This document shows positions 8,301 to 17,170 of a stretch of 64,000 bases of DNA, in pieces; position 1 is the first letter of the stretch; every line of letters starts with the position of its first letter. Below the pieces are notes generated by a model that was not told where the DNA came from, searched no databases, and saw only the letters and a list, made by a program, of their open reading frames with translations. The DNA is from Bacillota bacterium (GTDB lineage Bacteria > Bacillota > Clostridia > Lachnospirales > Lachnospiraceae), in NCBI GenBank assembly GCA_023436225.1, contig JAEZKA010000035.1:1-64000 (forward strand), in the 5' to 3' direction. The position numbers and the translations under genes are program-made.

Positions 8301-9632
8301 TTATATGCGATATAAATATTGATCCAACTCCCACTTAGTAACCTGAGTCCTGTAATCCTCCCATTCAACCTTCTTTGCCTCAACATATTTCTTGCTGATA
8401 TGCTCTCCTAATACATCCTTCACAAAATCACTCTTTTCAAGATCAGCGATTGCTTCACAAAGATTTAATGGAAGACGGCGAACTTCCAGACGCTCCCTCT
8501 CCTGTTCTGACATCTCAAACACATTGCGATCAATACTCTGAGGAGGCGTAAGCTTATTTTTAATCCCATCCAGACCTGCAGCCAGGCATAATGCCAAGGT
8601 AAGATACGGATTCGCAGAAGGGTCCGGATTACGCAGCTCTAGTCTGGTGGACGCTCCCCTGCTAGCTGGAATGCGTATTAACGGACTACGATTGGAAACC
8701 GACCAGGCAACATAAACGGGTGCTTCATAATTAGGAACCAATCTTTTATAGGAATTAACCAATGGATTGGTGATTGCAACCATGCTTTCAATATGCTTCA
8801 TGATACCTGCAATAAAATAATAGGCTTCCTTACTCAGCCCAAGCTTATCGCTAGAGTCTTCAAATATATTCTTACCGTCCTTTTTCAGGGACATGTTAAT
8901 GTGCATGCCGGAGCCGTCTACACCGTACTTCGGCTTCGGCATAAAGGTCGCGTGAAGTCCATGGCGCTTTGCAATCGTACGTGCAACCAATTTAAAAGTC
9001 ATGATGTTGTCGGCCGTTGTTAATGCATCATCGTATTTGATATCAATTTCATGCTGAGCAGGAGCTACCTCATGATGGGAGGCTTCCACATTTAAACCCA
9101 TCTCTTCCAGAGTAAGCACCATATCACGCCTTGCATTTTCACCAAAATCAAGGGGGCCTAAATCAAAATATCCCGCTCTTTCGTTGGTTTTGGTCGTAGG
9201 CTGTCCATCCTCTTCCATATGGAATAAAAAGAATTCAAGCTCCGGGCCTACATCAAAGGTGTACCCCATCGCTTCTGCTTCTTCAATCGTCTTTCGAAGA
9301 ATGTATCTTGGATCCCCAGCAAAGGGCTTACCATCCATAGTATAAACATCACAAATCAATCGTGCCACCTTACCCTGCTGTGGTCTCCAGGGAAATGTTA
9401 CATAGGTATCCAAATCCGGATGCAAAAACATATCCGATTCCTCAAGGCGAACGAAGCCTTCAATGGAAGATCCGTCAAACATGCATTGATTATTTAATGC
9501 CTTTTCCAACTGGTTCGTCGTGATTGCAACATTTTTTAGATTACCAAACATATCCGTAAACTGCAAACGAATAAACTCTACGTCATCCTCTTCCACCATT
9601 CTCATAATATCGTCTCGCGTATACTTTTTCAT
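8301..9632 (-). CDS. glnA: Glutamine synthetase, type I
   Basis: A 443-residue GlnA that makes glutamine from glutamate, ammonia and ATP. Family blocks seen in order: FTDMFGNLKNV near 25, MFDGSSIEGF near 52, DVGPELEFFLF near 133, EVAPAQHEIDIKY near 190, the glutamate-binding region VDGSGMHINMSL near 240, and NRSPLIRIPASR near 318. The length matches the short GSI-alpha form of Firmicutes, and the adenylylation tyrosine loop of GSI-beta is not seen, so feedback control is probably not by adenylylation. The gene follows a roughly 240-nt leader containing a terminator and is followed by an ANTAR antiterminator. Confidence 0.97.
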   Translation of the reverse strand: MKKYTRDDIMRMVEEDDVEFIRLQFTDMFGNLKNVAITTNQLEKALNNQCMFDGSSIEGFVRLEESDMFLHPDLDTYVTFPWRPQQGKVARLICDVYTMDGKPFAGDPRYILRKTIEEAEAMGYTFDVGPELEFFLFHMEEDGQPTTKTNERAGYFDLGPLDFGENARRDMVLTLEEMGLNVEASHHEVAPAQHEIDIKYDDALTTADNIMTFKLVARTIAKRHGLHATFMPKPKYGVDGSGMHINMSLKKDGKNIFEDSSDKLGLSKEAYYFIAGIMKHIESMVAITNPLVNSYKRLVPNYEAPVYVAWSVSNRSPLIRIPASRGASTRLELRNPDPSANPYLTLALCLAAGLDGIKNKLTPPQSIDRNVFEMSEQERERLEVRRLPLNLCEAIADLEKSDFVKDVLGEHISKKYVEAKKVEWEDYRTQVTKWELDQYLYRI

Positions 9633-9893
9633 CTACCTCACTCCTTACAATTTATAATATGATTCACAATTAAAATTTACGTATAGATTCGTAAAGTCCC
9701 GGTCATTATCTAACAGCACCGAGTATCTGAGTATTTCCTCGGACACAAATCCCCATCTCACCCCAGTCTTCTATCGTATCAAATATGCTTTTGATACTCT
9801 AATCCCAATAATAAAAAAAGACGAGGGAAATCCATCGGAACCCCTTCGTCCATATTAAGTAAGATAATAACAGCAGGTATACCGCCTTGTCAA
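9633..9893 (-). promoter_or_regulatory. glnA leader: promoter, intrinsic terminator and downstream hairpins
   Basis: On the minus strand TTGACA (9893-9888) and TATTAT (9869-9864, 18-bp spacer) form a likely promoter. About 15 bases downstream, a hairpin (9850-9820, GACGA...TCGTC arms with one bulge) is followed by seven Ts (9819-9813), an intrinsic terminator. Beyond it, GTATCAAA/TTTGATAC arms (9797-9776) enclose the hexaloop AGCATA, and CCGAG/CTCGG arms flank a larger loop near 9718-9742. A terminator inside the leader plus a cotranscribed ANTAR protein suggests antitermination, but neither loop fully matches the A1/G4 ANTAR hexaloop rule. The terminator could instead end transcription from the upstream dehydrogenase fragment. 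Confidence 0.6.
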
Positions 9894-9929
9894 TATTATA
9901 TTTTCAATATTGCTTATCAAAACTTCTAT

Positions 9930-10604
9930 TTATAAAGAGATTGTTAGACTCCTATTATAGATACTTTCAATATCTTCCTTTGTCGGTATCACTTTGGAAT
10001 TCGTCACATTTTTTGCCTGGAACGCAATCGCTGTATAGCGTTCAAGTTCCTTCGCCGTGATCTGCTCTCTATCTCCAAGAAGACGAAGAAATATTGCTTC
10101 AAACTCATCCAGTGAGGATACTCCTGCCGCAGAAAGAATTCTCTTAACCACTTCAGCATCATGCTTAGCAACAAAACGAAGATAGCTCGGCAGAATTAAG
10201 CCGTTCGCTCTACCATGATCCACATTCTTAAAATATGTCAAGCAATAACCCATAGGATGCACTACCGTTGTTCCGGTATGAGCGATCACGACTCCAGCAA
10301 GCATAGATGCATAGAGAAGCTTTTCTCTGATATCAATCGAAAGCTTATTGTTATCATTCACAGTCGGGCTTGGTGAAAGGCTGTTCAGACATTGTCTAAT
10401 CCGGTCAATACTTTCAATAGCTAAAGCATCACTTACACTGGAAGAACGAACGGATAGCATCCCCTCAATTGAATGTGATAAGGCATCCAATGCCGTATTG
10501 ATCGTTGTCAGCATCGGTAAGCTCTTAGTGTATCTGGCATCCAAAAATGCAATCCTTGGAAAAAGTATCGGTGAGGATTTAACCATATTTATCAAGCTGG
10601 TCAT
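9930..10604 (-). pseudogene. Iron-containing alcohol dehydrogenase, C-terminal remnant
   Basis: A 224-residue reading frame matching only the C-terminal helical, metal-binding part of group III alcohol dehydrogenases, which are normally about 380 residues. The N-terminal Rossmann-like domain with the GGGS motif is absent, and an in-frame TAG closes the frame within about 30 bases upstream. Two metal ligands are seen in NTALDALSHSIE (Asp, His) and one in NVDHGRANG (His). The usual fourth His after the LLP motif is Ser here (LILPSYLRF), although this position varies between subfamilies. The protein could not bind NAD(P)H in the usual way. The ATG has no good ribosome binding site but sits at the expected start point of a perfect promoter. 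I read it as a decayed gene. Confidence 0.75.
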
Positions 10605-10611
10605 AAATCTA

Positions 10612-10639
10612 ATTATACCTTCATTCTATTTTCTGTCAA
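10612..10639 (-). promoter_or_regulatory. Consensus promoter abutting the dehydrogenase fragment
   Basis: On the minus strand TTGACA (10639-10634), a 16-base spacer and TATAAT (10617-10612) give a perfect consensus. The predicted transcription start (about 10605) coincides with the ATG of the truncated dehydrogenase at 10604, so any message would be leaderless. Confidence 0.7.
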
Positions 10640-10707
10640 CATATAAGAAACTCTATATTTATTAGCGAATTATAGTAATTATTGGCGTATATTTGAAATA
10701 CTTTATG

Positions 10708-10736
10708 TTGTATTAGCAATATAATTGTTATATACT
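10708..10736 (+). promoter_or_regulatory. Promoter of the PilZ gene
   Basis: TTGTAT (10708-10713), a 17-base spacer and TATACT (10731-10736) lie about 30 bases upstream of the PilZ-protein start, divergent from the dehydrogenase-fragment promoter. Confidence 0.6.
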
Positions 10737-10767
10737 GAATTTATAAAATTACTTTGGGGGTGTAGTT

Positions 10768-11442
10768 TTGCACATTGATTCAATTTCAAAAGGTGGATTG
10801 ATGGAAGTAGAAGTGAGATGTAACGGTAAGACAGTTACTTTTAAAAGTGAAGTTGCTCATATTGTAAACAACTCTATTTTAATTGCACCCATTAAGGTAA
10901 ATGAGCAAACTGTCGGCTTCTCAGATAGCTGTAAGATTAACTTCCTATATATAAGCGAGGGAAAGCTTTTTCTATGGGAGAGCACTAATGTGAAGCTCGT
11001 GAAATACGACGGCATAATTTATCATAAGATTGATATTTTTGGTGACGGAAAGCCTTTCAACCGCCGTGATTCTTATCGAATGTATATCGGTGAGGATATA
11101 CCGATCTATGTCAACACCTCCTCCGGACCTACAGCACTATCCGTCCTAATAAAGGATCTTAGTGAAACCGGTGTTGGTTTTATAACCAAAGAGGACATAG
11201 ATGTTGAGCGTACCATCCGCCTTAAGCTGAAGGATCATAATTCAATTCTTAATCTATCCGGTATCATCGTAAGAAAAGAATTTCTAGATATTTTGGGCTC
11301 CTACCTATATGGTTGCCGCTTTAATGAGAAGAATGACAAATTATCTAAGTATATTGCTAAGAAGCAGGGTGAAGCCCTTCGCAAAAAGAATAACGTCGGC
11401 AATACCTTGCATAACAGAGATAATACAAGGCAGCTAGTCTAG
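10768..11442 (+). CDS. PilZ-domain cyclic-di-GMP receptor (YcgR-like)
   Basis: A 224-residue cytoplasmic protein. Residues about 5-100 are a beta-rich YcgR-N-like domain. Residues about 100-205 are a PilZ domain with the c-di-GMP-binding arginines in NRRDSYRMYI (RxxxR) and the DLSETGVGF motif (D/NxSxxG). Such proteins couple c-di-GMP to motility, adhesion or polysaccharide output. A TTG start with GGGGG eight bases upstream is preferred because it completes the first beta strand. An in-frame ATG at 10801 with AAGGTGG just before it is a real alternative. The basic C-terminal tail (about 195-224) is not conserved. No motility genes are adjacent. Confidence 0.88.
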   Translation: MHIDSISKGGLMEVEVRCNGKTVTFKSEVAHIVNNSILIAPIKVNEQTVGFSDSCKINFLYISEGKLFLWESTNVKLVKYDGIIYHKIDIFGDGKPFNRRDSYRMYIGEDIPIYVNTSSGPTALSVLIKDLSETGVGFITKEDIDVERTIRLKLKDHNSILNLSGIIVRKEFLDILGSYLYGCRFNEKNDKLSKYIAKKQGEALRKKNNVGNTLHNRDNTRQLV

Positions 11443-11471
11443 TAATGTACACCAGGCCAGCTGCCTTTTTT
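11427..11471 (+). terminator. Terminator of the PilZ gene
   Basis: Arms AAGGCAGCT (11427-11435) and AGCTGCCTT (11459-11467) form a perfect 9-bp stem running into a T-run. It overlaps the PilZ stop codon and separates it from the convergent SPFH gene. Confidence 0.8.
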
Positions 11472-11482
11472 ATTCATGACAA

Positions 11483-13456
11483 CTATTCCGATACTACCTT
11501 CTTATCCGTGTCTACAGAATTATCGTCTAAGGATACACCCAGTTTTTCGATGGTAATGAATTTTAATAAGGTATCCATGACAGAACCGCTGTTATTATTA
11601 CTACTACCATCACCGGAGCCCATATTAACTACTGTCTTAGGTACGATATCAACCGTTGCATTCTTAATAGCATCGGACAACTTATCCGTAATCTCCTGTA
11701 TAACCCTATACTCAGCGCCACCATAAGCCTTAACCTGAGCGTCGATTGCACGTGCCTTTGCAAGACCTACATTACGTTCCTTCGAGGCTTCTGCTTCACC
11801 CTCTAAAGTAATTCTTGAGGAATTTGCTTTTGCCAAAGCGATGATCTGATTTGCTTCCTGTTCTGCCTTGCTTGCTAACGCCGCACCGCTATTGCGTTCA
11901 ATATCAATTTGAATCTTAGACTTGGTAAGGAAGCTCTGCTGTTCTGCAACAGCCTGTGCTTCACGCAAGGATTTCTCGCTTTCTGCTGCGGATTGCTGCT
12001 TCTGATAAGTAACCTTCTTCTCTTCCGCAATCTGTCTCTCACGGAGCTGAGTCAGTATGTTCTCAATCTGAATATCCTCTATCGCAGATTTTGGTGTCCC
12101 GATTAATACCTCCTCCAGCTGTAGGTTGTATTTCTGGAACTTATCCTTCATCTCTCCCAGTGCTCTTTCACGAATCTCACTACGCTCCTGAATTAATTCA
12201 ATCAAGGTTTTTGTCTGTGCAACATCCTTGAAATAGGCGCTAACCAATGGATCCAGGGACTGATTAACCAGCATGCTGATGTCACCGAAACGTTGAATTA
12301 CCCAAGGAGCCTGCTTATAATCGATATGCATTACAACGGATAGCGGTAAGGAAGGTTCAAATGCATCCTTTGTAATGATATCAACCTCGGTTAGATTCTC
12401 ATCGTATTTATGAGAACCGATTTCTGATTTATTCCATTTTAATATAATATTTGTAGTAGGAACTAGAACAACGCGACCAGCATCGGTGTTGAATGCATAT
12501 TTACCTGGCATAAGTGGCTTCTCCAAGACACCTTTGCACCCCTGCCCAACCAGTTCACCATGCTTATAATCGCTACCAGTCGTATCCACACCTTCTTTAC
12601 CGAAGAAGGATACGACTACACCTACGAAACCAATCGGAACTACGGTCTTCGGTCTGAATTCAACCGTTGCAAATAATCGATTAATGTAATAGGTACCATC
12701 GGTAAGAACCTGAATCTGTTTACCACGTCTACCGCCCAGTAAGAGGAACTTCTCCGGATCCTGGAAGCTTGCATGCTCTTCTCCTACATAAGAAGCAATG
12801 ATTTCACCTTCTTGCAGGGATGGTCCATCATGGACAGTTACAATTCCCATTAAATCACTGGCTTCTGCACCATGACCCATAATAATTACCGGACTGAACG
12901 CATTTCTTTCTAGCAATGTCTTCTGCATGGAAATCAATTCCATCCGCTCATTCTTAGAACTGTTGAATGCAGCCTTGATATCAGTAGGTGTAATAACAAT
13001 AAACTGCGCCAGATTAATTGCATATGTACCTTCTCTTAAAATACTTCGCTGGGGTCCCCTCTGTCCACCATTTCTTAAAAAGCCTGTTACATCCTGAAAG
13101 TTATTCGCCTCCGGAACAACCTTACCTAAGGTCTGTATCGGAGCCAAAGGTGCTCCGTCTCGGGCAAAGATATACGCGATCTGACCTTGCGGGATCGTGA
13201 TAAGAGGATAACGGTGTATTTTGTACATAAGTGCTGTCTTAAAATGTATACCACCACGAAGTACATGAGGAGCATAACCGGCCTCACCGTTTAAAGCGAT
13301 GATAGAATCCTTTAAGGATCCCTTAAAGCTCCACCATTTCTCCACTACCGCTACTTGATCCGAGGATATCACTCTCAGTCCAAGGATCACGAAGATCAGT
13401 AAGTACAAGCCTACCAAAGCTCCGGCAACCATTCCTAAAATCATAAACAGCTCCAT
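11483..13456 (-). CDS. SPFH-domain (flotillin/prohibitin-like) membrane protein
   Basis: A 657-residue protein with one N-terminal membrane helix (about residues 5-30), a long beta-rich region, an SPFH/band-7 region (about 250-430), and an Ala/Glu-rich helical coiled-coil segment (about 430-580, rich in QAVAEQQ, SKAEQEAN and AEASKERN). It ends in a Gly/Ser/Asn-rich linker and a short tail. SPFH proteins oligomerise at the membrane and scaffold other proteins. This one is longer than bacterial FloA/FloT because of the extra N-terminal region (about 30-250). It stands alone, convergent with the PilZ gene. The specific role is unknown. Confidence 0.8.
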   Translation of the reverse strand: MELFMILGMVAGALVGLYLLIFVILGLRVISSDQVAVVEKWWSFKGSLKDSIIALNGEAGYAPHVLRGGIHFKTALMYKIHRYPLITIPQGQIAYIFARDGAPLAPIQTLGKVVPEANNFQDVTGFLRNGGQRGPQRSILREGTYAINLAQFIVITPTDIKAAFNSSKNERMELISMQKTLLERNAFSPVIIMGHGAEASDLMGIVTVHDGPSLQEGEIIASYVGEEHASFQDPEKFLLLGGRRGKQIQVLTDGTYYINRLFATVEFRPKTVVPIGFVGVVVSFFGKEGVDTTGSDYKHGELVGQGCKGVLEKPLMPGKYAFNTDAGRVVLVPTTNIILKWNKSEIGSHKYDENLTEVDIITKDAFEPSLPLSVVMHIDYKQAPWVIQRFGDISMLVNQSLDPLVSAYFKDVAQTKTLIELIQERSEIRERALGEMKDKFQKYNLQLEEVLIGTPKSAIEDIQIENILTQLRERQIAEEKKVTYQKQQSAAESEKSLREAQAVAEQQSFLTKSKIQIDIERNSGAALASKAEQEANQIIALAKANSSRITLEGEAEASKERNVGLAKARAIDAQVKAYGGAEYRVIQEITDKLSDAIKNATVDIVPKTVVNMGSGDGSSNNNSGSVMDTLLKFITIEKLGVSLDDNSVDTDKKVVSE

Positions 13457-13640
13457 AACTATCTCCCACTTCTTTCTTTTTATTTTGTACAGGGGGAAGG
13501 TTGATCCTTCTTACTCTGACAATACTTCTTTATAATCTCAATATACTCCTTCTTTATGAAAATACAACATCTGGAAATTAATAAAGGATTAAAATCAGAT
13601 TAAAGACATTATCCCATGGCATGTAAGGATAAAAAGACAA

Positions 13641-13728
13641 GCGGATGATATGCAACAGCATAGAATATGCTGTTGGCATCCGGGTTATGAACTATACATA
13701 GAGGGGCTATTGCATTGCAACAGCCCCT
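13641..13728. repeat. Two adjacent strong hairpins in the 296-bp gap after GH127
   Basis: Hairpin 1 (about 13643-13681) pairs GGATG...GCAACAGCAT with ATGCTGTTGGCATCC. Hairpin 2 pairs AGGGGCTATTGC (13702-13713) with GCAACAGCCCCT (13717-13728), one mismatch, loop ATT. Both share the GCAACAGC element, and neither is followed by a long T-run on either strand. They lie within about 110 bases of the GH127 stop and may act as terminator or 3'-end stabiliser. The rest of 13457-13752 shows nothing else recognisable. Confidence 0.65.
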
Positions 13729-13752
13729 GGTAAATACATATTATTTTTGAAT

Positions 13753-15681
13753 TTATTCTTCCGGTATCCATACCCTCATCTGGCCTAAGCCGCGATTACC
13801 CCAAACATAATATGGGACTGCTGTTATTGTGGTGGGTTGAGGCTGAGGACGAATCCGTGAATAGAGACCGGGAGCAGACTTCATCCGATATCCCTTTGTT
13901 TTCAGTAAATTAACACCGCCAAAAAGGTTATGATTAAACTCTATCTTCCATTCTGAAGACTTTGCTAAGCGCAGGCTGTGAACCTCCCCATCATTATCTA
14001 TCCCTTCCAGACAATATACTAAAGGACCACATTGAAGAGCAGCAAAGCCCTCATTATTATGAACTAAGGTGTTGGAATAGATCCGGTCAGGCTCCATGTC
14101 GAGCACGAGCTGCAGCTCATCACCGTCTTCAAAGCACTGATTAACGTAGGCATATCCATCCTTAATGATATCGGATAAGCATAATTCTTTCTTATTATAA
14201 TAAAGCTTTGTCCCGGTAACATCACTCCAGCCAGGAATTCGGATTGCTAATTCAAACTTTTTTCTTGCTCCATCCATAGCAATCCTATAATTAATCTTAT
14301 CTCCATATGGATAGTCTGTCTCTGTAATCAGTTTGCAGCCCTTTGATTCACTAAAATCAGCTTCTCCTCCTATGAACAGGTTCGAGAAAATAGTTTTCGT
14401 ATTTTCCGACCAAGCATATAGCTCCAGAGAGGAAATTAATCTGGCCACATTCGGTGGACAGCAGGCACATCCGAACCACTTCGGTCGCTCGGGCAGCACA
14501 TGACGATGGGTCTGTGCTTTGCCGGAAATTCCCGGTGTTACTTCCAGCGGATTAACATAGAAGAAACGTTTACCATCCTGACTCATTCCAGCCAGCACCG
14601 TATTATAAAGTGCACGTTCCATGACATCGGCATATTCTCCCTTCGGTGATAGCTCTAGCATCTTCTGTGCAAAGAAAATCAGTCCGATTGAGGCACATGT
14701 CTCAGCATACACAGTATCATTCGGTAAATCGTAATCCTCAGTAAAGGCTTCTCCGATCACGGTAGAGCCAATTCCTCCGGTAATATAAATGCGGCGATTG
14801 GTAATACTTTCCCACAGCATCTCACAAGCCCTCTTCAGCTCTTCCTCTGAAGTCTCACCTGCCAGATCAGCCATACCGGTATAGAGGTATACCGCGCGTA
14901 CACTATGTCCGACCGCATCCTTTTGTTCACGGACCGGAGCATAATTCTGAGTATAATTCACATCAAGCCCGTCGGAATTCCAGATGGACCAGCTGCGGTT
15001 CTCCTGCTCCTCCTTAAAATAGTTTGGAAGGGTACCACGCTCGTTAACGAAATATTCACAAAGCTTAAGGTATCGCTCTTCACCAGTTGTGCGGTAAAGC
15101 TTCATCAGTGCCAGCTCAATCTCTGGATGTCCCGGAATACCGCGTACCTTACCCTTACCAAAACGACGATCGATATGATCTGCCATACGCATCATTACCT
15201 TAAGCAGGCGATCCTTACCTGTCGCATTATAATAGGCGACAGCTGCTTCGATCATGTGTCCTGCGCAGTAAAGCTCATGCCCCTCCTGAAGGTTCGTCCA
15301 TCTTTGATTCGGCTCCTTTAGAGTAAAGAAGGTATTCAAGTAGCCATCCTCCTGTTGCGCTTTCTCGATAACTTCAATCACCTCATCAACCACAGCCTCC
15401 AGCTTCTGGTCAGGGCAGTTAGTAAGTGAATAAGCACAAGCCTCAATCCATTTGGCCACATCGCTGTCTTGAAAAACCATCCCGTAATACTCACCCTGCT
15501 TTATACCGGCAGCTATTCTGAAATTTTCGATTGCATGGGACTTCGCTGCATCGGGGATCTGATCCTCCAGCATCGCATATTGATAAGGAAGTACTTCTTC
15601 CCTGACCAGTTTTCGGTAGGAAGACCAGAAGTTATCCTTTATCTTAAAGCTTTTCATATTAATTGCATGTAACTGTTTCAT
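13753..15681 (-). CDS. GH127 beta-L-arabinofuranosidase
   Basis: A 642-residue cytoplasmic enzyme (no signal peptide) of the DUF1680/GH127 family, which releases beta-L-arabinofuranose from short arabino-oligosaccharides. An alpha/alpha-barrel N-terminal part includes EGHELYCAGHMIEAA near 135. The catalytic and zinc region shows VYAETCASIG (Glu and Cys) and FGCACCPPNVARL (Cys pair), corresponding to Glu338/Cys340 and Cys417/Cys418 of HypBA1. A beta-rich C-terminal part follows. The length is as expected (HypBA1 658). A divergently transcribed AraC regulator lies upstream. Import of its substrate must rely on transporters elsewhere, since none is adjacent. Confidence 0.92.
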   Translation of the reverse strand: MKQLHAINMKSFKIKDNFWSSYRKLVREEVLPYQYAMLEDQIPDAAKSHAIENFRIAAGIKQGEYYGMVFQDSDVAKWIEACAYSLTNCPDQKLEAVVDEVIEVIEKAQQEDGYLNTFFTLKEPNQRWTNLQEGHELYCAGHMIEAAVAYYNATGKDRLLKVMMRMADHIDRRFGKGKVRGIPGHPEIELALMKLYRTTGEERYLKLCEYFVNERGTLPNYFKEEQENRSWSIWNSDGLDVNYTQNYAPVREQKDAVGHSVRAVYLYTGMADLAGETSEEELKRACEMLWESITNRRIYITGGIGSTVIGEAFTEDYDLPNDTVYAETCASIGLIFFAQKMLELSPKGEYADVMERALYNTVLAGMSQDGKRFFYVNPLEVTPGISGKAQTHRHVLPERPKWFGCACCPPNVARLISSLELYAWSENTKTIFSNLFIGGEADFSESKGCKLITETDYPYGDKINYRIAMDGARKKFELAIRIPGWSDVTGTKLYYNKKELCLSDIIKDGYAYVNQCFEDGDELQLVLDMEPDRIYSNTLVHNNEGFAALQCGPLVYCLEGIDNDGEVHSLRLAKSSEWKIEFNHNLFGGVNLLKTKGYRMKSAPGLYSRIRPQPQPTTITAVPYYVWGNRGLGQMRVWIPEE

Positions 15682-15830
15682 AATGTCCTCCTAACTAATA
15701 TCTGAAAACGAAGTACATTCCAGGTGCATTCCATGTTGATTTTTCCCTTATTAAAGACACCAATGGCTTCTACATAGGTACTTATTGCCTTTTAATAATT
15801 CAGGCTAATATATGATTTTTCGTGCTTTTA

Positions 15831-15870
15831 AGATATCATATTGACACTGTAATCAACAATGATATATGAT
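15831..15870. promoter_or_regulatory. Candidate operator between GH127 and its AraC regulator
   Basis: The 242-bp divergent region contains an imperfect inverted repeat, ATATCATATTG (15833-15843) against CAATGATATATGAT (about 15857-15870), and a further TATGAT nearby. The placement suits an AraC-family site, but the repeat is AT-rich and short, so the call is weak. Confidence 0.35.
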
Positions 15871-15923
15871 GTTTTCATACTGATGAATCATCTTATTCTC
15901 AAAAGGAAGGAATATCATGTGCC

Positions 15924-16694
15924 ATGAAAATTAATGCAATTGGAATTAACTATAATCATAGCCGTCATTTTTCCATCAACCGTCCGGAAGGCTCCGGGGA
16001 TTATCTCTTCCTTTTTTTTCGTACATCAGCATTATTATGGCAGAAGGGTAACCGAATAGTGGTGGAAAAGAACTCTATTCTGATATTCAATAAAGGAACC
16101 CCACAGATTTATTGTGCAAACGGGGAAAGTTATGCAAATGACTATATTCATTTTGACGCAGAAAAAGAACTGGACCTAAGAAATCTGCCTCTGGATACGG
16201 TAATGACTTTTCCGGCAACCAAGCAGGTAGGTAAGATCATGAAAGAGATTTATCTGGAATATATCTCGAATAATTCCAATCGAAATGAATCTATGGACCT
16301 ATTAATGAGGTTATTATTTGTTAAAATCAGCGAACTGGTAGCAAATCAACTACAGGATACCAAGCTTTATGGCTATCATGATGCTTTATTAAATCTTCGG
16401 TCTATGATTTATCGCCATCCCGAGGAGAAGTGGACCATTGAACGCTTAGCTAATCATGTCAATCTGAGTCCATCCCATTTTCAGAGGCTATATAAGCTGA
16501 CCTTCGGAACCTCCTGTATTGCCGATGTTATCACATGCAAGCTGCAATATGCAAAAACCTCCTTAACAGCAACCAGCGATACTATCCGTGATATTGCCAT
16601 TCAATGCGGTTATGAGAATGAGGAGCATTTTATGCGGCAATTCAAGCAGATGGTAGGAATGACCCCCACCGAATACCGACTGAAGATGAGATAA
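15924..16694 (+). CDS. AraC-family regulator beside GH127
   Basis: A 256-residue regulator with an N-terminal cupin-like sensing domain (about 1-140) and a C-terminal pair of helix-turn-helix motifs (about 155-255: WTIERLANHVNLSPSHFQRLYK, split here as WTIERLANHVNLSP and SHFQRLYKLTFG; then IRDIAIQCGYENEEHFMRQF). It is divergent from the GH127 gene and therefore probably activates it in response to an arabinose-containing sugar. A GGAAGGA sequence precedes the ATG. The ligand is not known. Confidence 0.88.
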   Translation: MKINAIGINYNHSRHFSINRPEGSGDYLFLFFRTSALLWQKGNRIVVEKNSILIFNKGTPQIYCANGESYANDYIHFDAEKELDLRNLPLDTVMTFPATKQVGKIMKEIYLEYISNNSNRNESMDLLMRLLFVKISELVANQLQDTKLYGYHDALLNLRSMIYRHPEEKWTIERLANHVNLSPSHFQRLYKLTFGTSCIADVITCKLQYAKTSLTATSDTIRDIAIQCGYENEEHFMRQFKQMVGMTPTEYRLKMR

Positions 16695-16696
16695 TA

Positions 16697-17170
16697 TTAT
16701 ATTTTCTTTTTCTCTAATTCTATATCAATGGCGTTGCAGTTATATTTTTGACCTTTTCCTTTGCGTCGAAAGAAGGTATCAATAATAAAGATACCCAGTG
16801 CTATAGAACCGGCAATCTGTAAGGTTTCAAAGAAATAAAAGGAGGTTAGCTCTACATTTCCCTCCACAATACCTGTAACGATCTGATACATTCCCGCTCC
16901 TGGCACAAAAGGAATTACACCAGGGATTAAAAACATTGTTACCGGTGTCTTATAAACTCTGGCAAGAATATGGGAAGCCAGTGCCACTAATAGCGTGGCT
17001 GCCAGTGTGGAAAGTACTTTATCTTCCAGTACCTCAAGGCCAATCAGATAGATGAGCCATCCAAAGCTTCCGGTCATTCCGGAATGAATGATATATTTTT
17101 TCGGCAGATAAAATAGAATGGAAAAGGCTGCCGTAGCGATAAATGCACTGATTATTTGTAACAACATCAT
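16697..17170 (-). CDS. Threonine/serine exporter family, small subunit (YjjB/ThrE_2)
   Basis: A 157-residue membrane protein with four or five hydrophobic segments and the LIPGVIPFVPGAGMYQIV signature of the ThrE C-terminal half (DUF3815). In many bacteria ThrE is split: this half and the YjjP-like half together export amino or dicarboxylic acids. Its start overlaps the stop of the upstream partner in TAATGATG, showing translational coupling. E. coli YjjPB has been linked to succinate export, so the substrate here is open. Confidence 0.85.
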   Translation of the reverse strand: MMLLQIISAFIATAAFSILFYLPKKYIIHSGMTGSFGWLIYLIGLEVLEDKVLSTLAATLLVALASHILARVYKTPVTMFLIPGVIPFVPGAGMYQIVTGIVEGNVELTSFYFFETLQIAGSIALGIFIIDTFFRRKGKGQKYNCNAIDIELEKKKI

